From Syntrophaceae bacterium (GTDB taxonomy: Bacteria; Desulfobacterota; SM23-61), in NCBI GenBank assembly GCA_003154025.1, contig PMCE01000533.1, positions 1 through 6,182 on the forward strand: 6,182 nt of DNA. Direction: 5' to 3'. Below the pieces are notes generated by a model. It saw only the letters and a list, made by a program, of their open reading frames with translations, was not told where the DNA came from and did not search any database. Shown one piece after another: positions 1 through 5,480 of this stretch. Both the position numbers and the translations under genes were made by a program. Each line of letters opens with the position of its first letter. The first letter of the stretch is position 1.

Positions 1-150
1 AAAGGCTTCTCTCAGCCTCTTTTCCACCGTCATCGGCAGAGGCTCGTAGAGAATGAATTGGAACTTGTGGGCCCCGCAGACCGGGCAGACATCGGGCGGT
101 CGGTCCCCTTCGTGAATATACCCGCAGATGGTACATTTCCATTTCTTCAT
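1..150 (-). CDS. N-terminal rubredoxin-like domain of a probable reverse-order rubrerythrin (partial, runs off the left edge)
   Basis: Fifty residues are visible, starting MKKWKCTICGYIHEGD, with no stop before the window edge. Two knuckles, CTICG (Cys6, Cys9) and CPVCG (Cys22, Cys25), form a short rubredoxin-like Fe(SCys)4 site. The spacing between the pairs is much shorter than in classic rubredoxin and matches the compact rubredoxin modules of rubrerythrins. The last visible residues, VEKRLREAF, resemble the start of the ferritin-like helical domain of rubrerythrins. I therefore infer a rubrerythrin with the rubredoxin module first, a peroxide-reducing diiron protein of anaerobes in the cytoplasm. 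The start is well set: GGGAGGAG lies four bases upstream of the ATG. The gene sits 94 bp downstream of the transporter gene on the same strand, so it may be co-transcribed or have its own promoter. The iron-binding module is certain. The rest of the protein is not visible, and another rubredoxin-fused oxidoreductase is possible. Confidence 0.8.
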   Translation of the reverse strand, partial: MKKWKCTICGYIHEGDRPPDVCPVCGAHKFQFILYEPLPMTVEKRLREAF

Positions 151-182
151 TTTCTCCTCCCAAGGACAGCTTTCATCATGCA

Positions 183-212
183 GCGATCCGCCAGGGCGGG
201 ATTCCCGATCGC
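183..212. other. Short inverted repeat between the transporter and the rubredoxin-domain gene
   Basis: GCGATC (183-188) and GATCGC (207-212) are perfect 6-bp arms around an 18-base GC-rich loop that can itself fold. The repeat lies 33 bases or more past the transporter stop and upstream of the next start. There is no T-tract on the minus strand, so a classical rho-independent terminator is not supported. It could be an operator, a leader hairpin or chance. Confidence 0.25.
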
Positions 213-244
213 TCGGTGACAAGAATTCCATCCCCTCCGCGCGG

Positions 245-1156
245 TCAATCCAGCGAGCGCCGGCGGAAGCTAAGCCAGATCATGTATACCAGCATAAAGA
301 TCGTCGTAATGGTGGCGGGCACCGCGGTTTTTTCGCTGAAGAGGGTCAGGGCCAGGCCCGCCGCCAACCCCGTATTCTTATGGGTTCCCAGCAAAACCAT
401 GGTGGTGATGGTCTGGGGGTCCGCCCCCCAGCTCCGGCCGAGTTTTTCAATCACCAACCCCAAAAGGAAGGTGCTGGCCAGGGCGATCAGGGCGGGAAGG
501 ACGAGAGCCGCGGGACGTTCGAAGAATAAATGCCGGTTCAAGCCGATGATCGTGAACACGATCAAAAAGAAGCTCCAGTTGGTGATCGTTCCTTTCCAGG
601 GTTCCAGCCTCTTGACCCATTTCAACCAGATCAGGACCCGCGAAAGGGCCAGGGGGAGAAGGATCAGCTCGAACATGATGGTTATGATCTTCGCCGGGTC
701 TCCGAAAGAAGATCCGAGGAACCAGTTGGCGATGAGAGGGGTGAGGATGAGGGACGCCAGGTAACACCCCAGGGTCCCGATCAGGGCCAGAGTCTGATTT
801 CCGTTCAAGATGGCGCTGAAGGGGATCACGGCCACGGCCGGAGGAACGGCGGCCATGATGACGAAACCGTCCGCCAGGGCCTGCTCGGTAATCAGGAAAC
901 GGCTCATCCCCAGAAGCACGCCCCCCAGGACACCGTAATTCAAGGCGATCCCGATGAAGGCGGGCACGATCAAGTTTCGGGGGGACAGAAAGATGGCGCC
1001 CGGAACCCCCATCGTGGCCAGAGTCATTACCACAGCCAGGGAGGGGAGTACCGCTGCCTGCGTCCACCGGGCCCCCTGCCCCCAGCATAACCCCAGGACC
1101 AGGGCCATCATCAGAAGAAAATCCCGGTTGCGGATGAGTTTCTTGAATTTCACCAT
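245..1156 (-). CDS. Bile acid:sodium symporter (BASS/SBF) family transporter
   Basis: This is a 303-residue, strongly hydrophobic integral membrane protein with about eight to ten predicted helices and Lys/Arg-rich ends (MVKFKKLIRNR at the N-terminus, SFRRRSLD at the C-terminus). Two family-like stretches stand out. One is ILNGNQTLALIG followed by LASLILTPLI, like the central 'GN/GD..LA..tP' segment of BASS proteins. The other is LLGTHKNTGLAAGLALTLF near the C-terminus, like the 'E.G.QN..LA' segment beside the sodium-binding crossover helices. Length fits the family. Members use the sodium gradient to import organic anions such as bile acids, pyruvate, pantothenate or sulfur compounds. The substrate here cannot be told from sequence. 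The ATG lies 7 bp after the stop of the YyaL-type gene, with GGTGA (overlapping that stop) as ribosome binding site, so translation is probably coupled. A typical E/Q in the C-terminal motif is replaced (LGTHKN), marking a divergent subgroup. Confidence 0.8.
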   Translation of the reverse strand: MVKFKKLIRNRDFLLMMALVLGLCWGQGARWTQAAVLPSLAVVMTLATMGVPGAIFLSPRNLIVPAFIGIALNYGVLGGVLLGMSRFLITEQALADGFVIMAAVPPAVAVIPFSAILNGNQTLALIGTLGCYLASLILTPLIANWFLGSSFGDPAKIITIMFELILLPLALSRVLIWLKWVKRLEPWKGTITNWSFFLIVFTIIGLNRHLFFERPAALVLPALIALASTFLLGLVIEKLGRSWGADPQTITTMVLLGTHKNTGLAAGLALTLFSEKTAVPATITTIFMLVYMIWLSFRRRSLD

Positions 1157-1163
1157 TCTACGG

Positions 1164-3248
1164 TCACCGTAGGGCCGACGTAAGAGCCGTCGGATCCGTC
1201 AGGGGGGTTTTGCAGGCATACCCTTCGCAGAGATACACCGTGGCCTTTTGATCGGCGGCGTGCATCCCTTCGACGAAAGGACACAGGGCGGCCAGTCTTT
1301 TCCCCGCCTCGCCCTCAGGCCGGAACAAGAGGACCTTGTTGGGAAGGAACCTCCGCTGGATTTCGGCCCCCATGGCCCGGCTCGTTTCCCAATTCGGGTC
1401 CCCGGCAAGGACGATCTCCTGGCTGGGTCCCAGATAAAAATCCAGGAAGTTCAAAAACTGGGTGAAGGCCATGGGGGCTTCGGCCGCCGCCGCGGCAAAA
1501 GCGCCCAGAAGACGCTCGGTCTTGTTCTCCAGGTCCGTTTTCCCGGTCATCCTCGCCAGGCGCAGGAGGTTCAGGGCGGCCACCGAGTTTCCCGAGGGGG
1601 TGGCCCCGTCGTACAGTTCCTTGGGGCGGGTAATGAGGGTTTCATTTTCCCGTCCGGAGAAATAGAACCCTCCCCTCTCTTCGTCCCAGAAATATTCAAT
1701 CATCATCTGGTTGAGATGAACGGCCTCTTCCAAGTATCGGACTTGAAAGGTTGCCTCGTATAACTCAATCAACCCCCAGACCAGAAAGGCATAGTCCTCA
1801 AGGAATCCGGGGATGGCCACTTCTCCCTCCCGGTATCTCCGGTAGAGCCGCCCCTGGGGAGTACGCATTTGACCCAGGATGAAATCCGCCGCCCGCCCGG
1901 CCACCCCGGAAAAAGCCGGGTCCTGCATGGCCTGGGCCCCTTTAGCCAAAGCGGCGATCATCAGGCCGTTCCAGGAGGTGAGAATCTTGTCGTCTTTGAG
2001 GGGATGAACCCTTTTCTCCCTCACCGGGTAGAGCTTCTCCCGTCCCCTTCGCAGAACGGCTTCCAGCTCCTCCTCCGGCATTTTCTCCCTTTGCGCAAAA
2101 GCCGGGAGGGGCTGGGGAATATGAAGAATGCTCGCGCCGTCCTCGAAGTTTCCCTCCGGGCTGATCCCGTAAAACCGGCAAAAGAGGTCCCCTTCCTCTT
2201 TTCCCAGGTGCTTCTTCACCTCCTCCGTCTTCCAGGCATAGAACCGCCCTTCGTGGCCTTCACTGTCCGCGTCTTCGGCCGAATAAAATCCGCCCTCGGA
2301 AGAGGTCATGTCTCGCAGTACATAGGCAAAGATCTCCCGGGCCACCACCAGGCATTCCTTCTTACCCAAGGCCTGTCCGGCCTCCACATAAGCCATCGCC
2401 AGCAGGGCCTGATCGTACAGCATCTTCTCGAAATGGGGGATCAGCCATCTTTCATCCACGGAATAGCGGTGGAACCCGAGGCCTAGTTGATCGAAAATCC
2501 CACCCTGGCGCATGGAGTCCAGTGTTTTTTCCACCATCTTCCCGGCCTGCGGATCTCCGCTTCTGCGGAACCAACGAAGAAGGAAGGTGAGATGATGTGG
2601 GGTCGGGAACTTGGGAGCGCTCCCAAACCCTCCCCACTTCTCGTCAAAAGTCCGCTCCAGCTGAGCATACCCTTTTTTGAGGACCCCCAGGTCCAGCGAA
2701 GGTTCCGCAAACGCCCGGTGATCCTCCCTCTGCAGGGCCTGCCGGATCTCTCCGCTGCTCTGTAGGATCTTTTCCCGATCCTCCCGCCAGAGAGTGGCGA
2801 TCCTCTGCAACAGGTCGGTAAAACCCATCAACCCCATCCGGCCCGACTTGGGAAAGTAGGTGCCGGCAAAGAAGGGATTCCCCTCGGGGGTCATGAAGAT
2901 GGAAAGAGGCCATCCACCCTGTCCGGTCAGAGCCTGGCATACGGACATGTAAATCTGGTCCACATCCGGCCGCTCTTCCCGGTCTACCTTGATGGACACG
3001 AAGGACTGGTTCAGAAGGCCGGCCACTTCCCCGTCCTCGAAGGATTCGTGGGCCATGACATGGCACCAGTGGCAGGTGGCGTACCCGATGGAGAGGAAGA
3101 TGGGTTTGTCTTCCGCCTTGGCCCGCTGAAAGGCGGCCTCGCCCCAGGCATACCAGTCCACCGGATTCTCCGCATGCTGCAGGAGGTAGGGACTTTTCTC
3201 GTGGATGAGATGATTATGCTTTGGCGGCCTCTTGCCTGCCTCGGCCAT
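1164..3248 (-). CDS. YyaL/SPATA20-type protein: thioredoxin-like DUF255 domain plus six-hairpin glycosidase-like domain
   Basis: This 694-residue cytoplasmic protein is full length for its family. Residues about 10-170 form the thioredoxin-like domain. It holds the family signature [14 protein letters not shown] (19-32), a CHWCH active-site motif (Cys59, Cys62), [10 protein letters not shown] (88-97) and GQGGWP (109-114) with the expected cis-proline (Pro114). From about 190 onward it has the alpha/alpha-barrel part, with [10 protein letters not shown] (206-215), [17 protein letters not shown] (249-265), HFEKMLYDQ (272-280) and a later [17 protein letters not shown]. Both halves are intact and the CxxC is present. 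The enzymatic reaction is not established. By fold it may combine disulfide or redox chemistry with sugar or N-acylglucosamine 2-epimerase-like binding. The start is firm: GGGGAGG lies five bases before the ATG. There is no signal peptide. It is the first gene of a probable two-gene operon with the BASS transporter. Confidence 0.95.
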   Translation of the reverse strand: MAEAGKRPPKHNHLIHEKSPYLLQHAENPVDWYAWGEAAFQRAKAEDKPIFLSIGYATCHWCHVMAHESFEDGEVAGLLNQSFVSIKVDREERPDVDQIYMSVCQALTGQGGWPLSIFMTPEGNPFFAGTYFPKSGRMGLMGFTDLLQRIATLWREDREKILQSSGEIRQALQREDHRAFAEPSLDLGVLKKGYAQLERTFDEKWGGFGSAPKFPTPHHLTFLLRWFRRSGDPQAGKMVEKTLDSMRQGGIFDQLGLGFHRYSVDERWLIPHFEKMLYDQALLAMAYVEAGQALGKKECLVVAREIFAYVLRDMTSSEGGFYSAEDADSEGHEGRFYAWKTEEVKKHLGKEEGDLFCRFYGISPEGNFEDGASILHIPQPLPAFAQREKMPEEELEAVLRRGREKLYPVREKRVHPLKDDKILTSWNGLMIAALAKGAQAMQDPAFSGVAGRAADFILGQMRTPQGRLYRRYREGEVAIPGFLEDYAFLVWGLIELYEATFQVRYLEEAVHLNQMMIEYFWDEERGGFYFSGRENETLITRPKELYDGATPSGNSVAALNLLRLARMTGKTDLENKTERLLGAFAAAAAEAPMAFTQFLNFLDFYLGPSQEIVLAGDPNWETSRAMGAEIQRRFLPNKVLLFRPEGEAGKRLAALCPFVEGMHAADQKATVYLCEGYACKTPLTDPTALTSALR

Positions 3249-3366
3249 GGAAACCTCCCCGCACTGCTGGGTTCAAGGGGTCAAGGATTTAAGGGGCCGA
3301 GGGGTAAAAACAGCCCGAGCTCTCCCCGGGTTTGCCCGGACCCTTGACCCTTGAAACCCTGGAACC
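3249..3366. other. Intergenic stretch upstream of the YyaL-type gene: ribosome binding site and repeats, no clear promoter
   Basis: The 118 bases hold the strong ribosome binding site of the YyaL-type gene, the repeat described separately, and a small perfect hairpin (CCGGG 3326-3330, loop TTTG, CCCGG 3335-3339). On the minus strand TTAAAT (3286-3291) is a weak -10-like hexamer, but no convincing -35 lies at the right distance. I could not assign a promoter. Confidence 0.4.
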
Positions 3367-3367
3367 C
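3272..3367. repeat. Intergenic inverted repeat with short tandem CCCTTGA-type units
   Basis: TTCAAGGGGTCAAGG (3272-3286) is matched in inverted orientation by CCTTGACCCTTGAA (3342-3355), with a single-base difference (one C fewer), around a 55-base centre. The right arm is also a short tandem array: CCCTTGA, CCCTTGA, then two AACCCT-type units (3341-3367). The element lies just after the stop codon of the decayed gene and before the YyaL-type start. It resembles dispersed intergenic repeats that I associate with deltaproteobacterial genomes. That association is from general knowledge and no other copy lies in this window. Confidence 0.55.
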
Positions 3368-3632
3368 TAAGGCTTATGTTTCTGGCGAAATCTTACCGAC
3401 AATTCCTTTACCGTTTGAAAGGCCTTCTCTACGGTCTTCTCCCCGTCGGGGTTGACCAGGCAGCAGGTCGCCGGCGAGAGGAGGCTTCGGGATAGAAGAA
3501 ATTCGAGGTCGATCCCTTTTCCTTGAAGGATCTCCCAAACCGCGGTGGGCCGCCCGGTAGGGAATCCAGATCCTCCTTTTCGAATGGCTCAAAGTTAGTG
3601 GGCACAATCTCCCAGGAGAGGACTCCCCCCCG
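3367..3632 (-). pseudogene. Decayed C-terminal remnant resembling a UROD/MetE-like (cobalamin-independent methionine synthase fold) protein
   Basis: Two frames on the minus strand carry protein-like sequence in the right order. The first (about 3558-3632) reads GGVLSWEIVPTNFEPFEKED and DSL. The second (3367-3555) reads GRPTAVWEILQGKGIDLEF and continues with LLSRSLLSPATCCLVNPDG, EKTVEKAFQTVKELS and a TAG stop. Restoring one base near 3556-3558 joins them as DSLxGRPTAVWEIL. The layout (GG.L.W.IVPT, then a helix, KGID, SLLSPATC and a charged C-terminal helix) matches the end of UROD/MetE-like barrel proteins, where the SP.TC/C segment closes the zinc site. No start or upstream barrel exists: the first frame meets a TGA near 3660 after low-complexity C-rich sequence. 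I read it as a truncated, frameshifted relic. The family call is from motif memory and moderately sure. A single-base sequencing error could explain the frameshift but not the missing N-terminal part. Confidence 0.5.
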
Positions 3633-3734
3633 GTCGAGGGGGAGGGGTCTGGGGGATTTTCAGACATCCTCCTAGCCCCGTTTCACGGCGGGGTGGAGGG
3701 AGAAGACGGCAGCGAAAGGGGAAAAGCTTTGGGA
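3633..3734. other. Non-coding C/G-rich spacer between the rubredoxin and the gene remnant
   Basis: The spacer contains homopolymer-like C and G runs (seven C at 3624-3630, then GTCGAGGGGGAGGGG) and a possible hairpin, CCCCG (3676-3680) with CGGGG (3689-3693), on the downstream side of the rubredoxin gene. No T-tract follows on the minus strand, so it is at best a weak terminator or transcript-end hairpin. I see no gene here. Confidence 0.35.
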
Positions 3735-3896
3735 TTATTGTTCGGGAGAAAAATCGGACTTGGAAGCCCCGCAAACCGGGCAGACCCAATCCGCGGGCAG
3801 CTTTTCAAAAGGAGTCCCCGGCTTGATCCCGCTTTCCGAATCTCCCACCGCGGGGTCATAAACATAACCACAAATATTGCAGACATACTTTTTCAT
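3735..3896 (-). CDS. Rubredoxin (53 residues)
   Basis: This is a complete classic rubredoxin that begins [19 protein letters not shown]. Its metal site is CNICG (Cys6, Cys9) and CPVCG (Cys39, Cys42). The family landmarks [18 protein letters not shown] and a C-terminal SDF are in place, and length is typical. It binds one iron through four cysteines and carries single electrons in the cytoplasm, for example to rubrerythrin, superoxide reductase or flavodiiron oxygen reductase. AAGGAG eight bases before the ATG supports the start. It lies 90 bp downstream of the ferritin-like gene on the same strand, so it is probably its transcript partner and possible electron donor. The pairing is inferred; the rubredoxin identity is not in doubt. 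Confidence 0.97.
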   Translation of the reverse strand: MKKYVCNICGYVYDPAVGDSESGIKPGTPFEKLPADWVCPVCGASKSDFSPEQ

Positions 3897-3929
3897 ATCC
3901 TTTTCTCCTTTCGGATTTTCTTCTTTTCA

Positions 3930-3960
3930 GCCTTTCAGGCAGCCGTCGGTAACGAACGGC
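3930..3960. other. Two adjacent small hairpins between the ferritin-like and rubredoxin genes
   Basis: GCCT-TTC-AGGC (3930-3940) and GCCGT (3942-3946) with ACGGC (3956-3960) are perfect short stems lying side by side in the 90-bp gap. No T-run follows on the minus strand. They could slow or process the bicistronic mRNA, or be chance. They do not look like a strong terminator. Confidence 0.3.
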
Positions 3961-3986
3961 CAGAAGACGCTTTCCCTGCCGGACTC

Positions 3987-4493
3987 CTACAGCATCTGGT
4001 GGCCCAGAGTCTGCAGTTCCCTGCTCAAGAGCCCGATGTGCCCCATTTCTTCCTGAATGATCTCATCGACCCTGGCCCTGCCCAATCTCTCCGGCACCGC
4101 ATCCTTCATCCCCGTGTAGAATACGATGGAGTCCTTTTCCAGGCCGATGGCCATCCTTAGAACATCTTCGGGCCCCTCCCTGCCGGTGATTCGCTCCGCC
4201 GGATCGTTGCGGACATCGAAGACCTGGCTGTCTGCCCAGGCTCGCAGGTAGGCCGGTCCTTGATTCTCCGGGTCAGAGGTCCTCTTTCCCCGCTCCGCCG
4301 CGGTTAACTCTCCCCGCATGCGGGCGAACACTTTCTCGTGGCCTTCTTCCATCGCCGCCAGCTTCAGGAAGAAGGGGGCGCTGCCCGCCGCCTTGGCCCC
4401 GGAAGCCGCCTTCCGGTAAAACCGGGCCCCGTTTCTCTCGATCTGCTGGGCCATCTCGAAAATCTCATCCGCGCTGAAGTCAAGGCCTCCCAT
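3987..4493 (-). CDS. Ferritin-like diiron protein (rubrerythrin-type four-helix domain)
   Basis: This is a 168-residue soluble protein with the two-fold helix-pair pattern of the ferritin-like/rubrerythrin superfamily. The likely diiron ligands are Glu19 (helix FEMAQQIERNGARFY), Glu49 and His52 (MEEGH), Glu119 (IGLEKDSIVFY), and Glu149 and His152 (EEMGH). There is no cysteine knuckle, so no rubredoxin domain is fused. Instead a free rubredoxin is encoded just downstream. Family members reduce peroxide, handle iron or oxidise substrates; the exact role is not shown. The start chosen (MGGLDFSAD) has AGGAGG five bases upstream. An in-frame ATG 51 bases earlier would add 17 residues but would run through this ribosome binding site. 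A candidate promoter lies about 110 bases further upstream. The segment between the two halves (about 60-105) is longer and less ordered than in short ferritin-like proteins. Confidence 0.88.
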   Translation of the reverse strand: MGGLDFSADEIFEMAQQIERNGARFYRKAASGAKAAGSAPFFLKLAAMEEGHEKVFARMRGELTAAERGKRTSDPENQGPAYLRAWADSQVFDVRNDPAERITGREGPEDVLRMAIGLEKDSIVFYTGMKDAVPERLGRARVDEIIQEEMGHIGLLSRELQTLGHQML

Positions 4494-4609
4494 CTTCACC
4501 TCCTTTGACGATAAAAATGGCTTGGAAAAGGTCGGAAAAAACAACCGAAGGAGCGAGTCCCCTCAAATCATCCTGCTGGAATACAAGAGTGCTTCCCGCA
4601 GGGCTATAA

Positions 4610-4641
4610 AATATTGTATCGAATATTACCCCCTTTGCCAC
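4610..4641 (-). promoter_or_regulatory. Candidate sigma-70-type promoter with overlapping AT-rich dyad for the ferritin-like/rubredoxin genes
   Basis: Reading the minus strand, GTGGCA (4636-4641; four of six to TTGACA) and TACAAT (4613-4618; five of six to TATAAT) are 17 bases apart. AATATT (4622-4627), a 6-base spacer and AATATT (4610-4615) form a dyad that overlaps the -10 element. This is a plausible operator position. Transcription would start near 4606, leaving a leader of roughly 110 bases. The dyad does not clearly match the Fur or PerR consensus, so no regulator is named. The surroundings are GC-rich, so this AT-rich patch stands out. Confidence 0.45.
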
Positions 4642-4685
4642 GACTTTTTTGGGCCGCCGGGGCAGAAATCAAAAACATCCCGGCT

Positions 4686-4738
4686 CCCTTGCCCTCCGTC
4701 GGGATCATCTGACCCGGGGCAGGAAGACCGGGCAAGGG
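4686..4738 (-). terminator. Candidate terminator after the DUF3047 gene
   Basis: CCCTTGCCC (4686-4694) and GGGCAAGGG (4730-4738) are perfect 9-bp inverted arms just after the DUF3047 stop, with a GC-rich interior that can fold further (CGGG and CCCG arms). On the minus strand a run of five T lies about ten bases past the stem, which is farther than ideal. A weak intrinsic terminator or 3'-end stabilising hairpin fits. It separates the radical SAM/DUF3047 pair from the ferritin-like promoter. Confidence 0.5.
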
Positions 4739-4746
4739 GATTCCGG

Positions 4747-5442
4747 TTACTTCAGATCCTTTGGAGGTTGGACGGAGAAAAAGATGTCTCCGTAGCAAAT
4801 CTCCCCCGAGCTCTGGGTATGTTGGGTATTGATGTAGAGAAGAACTCCCCCTGCTTGGGGGGGGTCTTCTTGGAAGTATTTCTTGTAGTCCTCGAACACG
4901 TTCCGTGTTTCCCAAATCCACTGGTCCAGCTTTTCCGCTCCGCTTTGCAAAACCATGTATTTCATCTTGCTGTAGGCCGTGCTCGTGCCGGGGGTGCCCA
5001 CAGGAGTCACCGTGTCCCAGATGTACCCCATGGAGCGGGTGTTGGCCATGGCCGGGAACTTTGGAAAGAGGACGTAGATCTGCCCGGCTTGATCATCCGT
5101 CTCCCGCTTCCGGATGTCCCCTCCTTTGGGAAGGAGGGTGGCTTTCCACCTCCATGTTAGATAGGGATATTTGCGGATATCGAAAGTGAATTCCTTCTTG
5201 ATTCCAAAGGCGTCATTTACGCTCAAGAGATGAACGAAATGGACGTCCTTTTCCTGCCCCACGGAGATTTTGGATTGAGGCCCAAGATCCTTCTCCTGAG
5301 CCCAGCCCTGAGGAATTCCTTTCTCGTTCGCCGCCGACGAAAAACGATCCACTACCAGGATCCCTTTTTCCTCGGAAGCCAAAGCCCCGGCTCCGCACAG
5401 GACTACGATGATGAAAAAAGCTGTACCCCTGATGAGATTCAT
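4747..5442 (-). CDS. DUF3047 family exported protein
   Basis: This 231-residue protein has an N-terminal signal peptide: basic start MNLIR, a hydrophobic core through about residue 16, and an ALA|S cleavage site after Ala22. It is probably periplasmic. A cysteine (Cys16) lies in the core, but the residues before it (VVL) do not make a proper lipobox. The mature part shows the DUF3047 pattern: VVDRFSS near the start, LTWRWKATLLPKGGDIRKR, then DDQAGQIYVLFP, YIWDTVTPVGT, and a C-terminal YINTQHTQSSGEICYGDIFF. The family's function is unknown; a jelly-roll-like carbohydrate-binding shape has been suspected for similar proteins but is not shown here. A GTG at 5484 would add 14 residues and overlap the preceding gene's stop as GTGA. 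I prefer the ATG at 5442 because it gives a tight signal peptide and has a purine-rich AAGGGAAGAGG upstream. Co-transcription with the radical SAM gene is likely. Confidence 0.85.
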   Translation of the reverse strand: MNLIRGTAFFIIVVLCGAGALASEEKGILVVDRFSSAANEKGIPQGWAQEKDLGPQSKISVGQEKDVHFVHLLSVNDAFGIKKEFTFDIRKYPYLTWRWKATLLPKGGDIRKRETDDQAGQIYVLFPKFPAMANTRSMGYIWDTVTPVGTPGTSTAYSKMKYMVLQSGAEKLDQWIWETRNVFEDYKKYFQEDPPQAGGVLLYINTQHTQSSGEICYGDIFFSVQPPKDLK

Positions 5443-5480
5443 AGTCCTCTTCCCTTTCTTTTCTTCGCCCCTAATTCCGT

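Noticed and set aside
530..1090. Long plus-strand open frame of 186 codons
   Set aside because: It lies wholly opposite the BASS transporter, and its translation is rich in Gln, Asp, Gly and Pro with no recognisable motif. It is a shadow of the minus-strand gene.
1869..2486. Plus-strand open frame of 205 codons
   Set aside because: It is antisense to the conserved barrel domain of the YyaL-type gene, with no family-like sequence and no supported ribosome binding site. It is a shadow.
3374..3667. Minus-strand 97-codon frame in the gap
   Set aside because: It is Pro/Arg/Ser-rich with no motif, and the AGGAGG directly abuts its ATG with no spacing. The protein-like signal in this stretch is in the other two frames.
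3676..3693. Hairpin CCCCG...CGGGG as a rubredoxin terminator
   Set aside because: The stem is short and no T-tract follows on the transcribed strand, so I did not call a terminator.
4522..5160. Plus-strand open frame of 212 codons crossing the ferritin-like promoter and the DUF3047 gene
   Set aside because: It covers a clear promoter/terminator spacer and then runs antisense to a well-supported gene. Composition is low in typical protein features.
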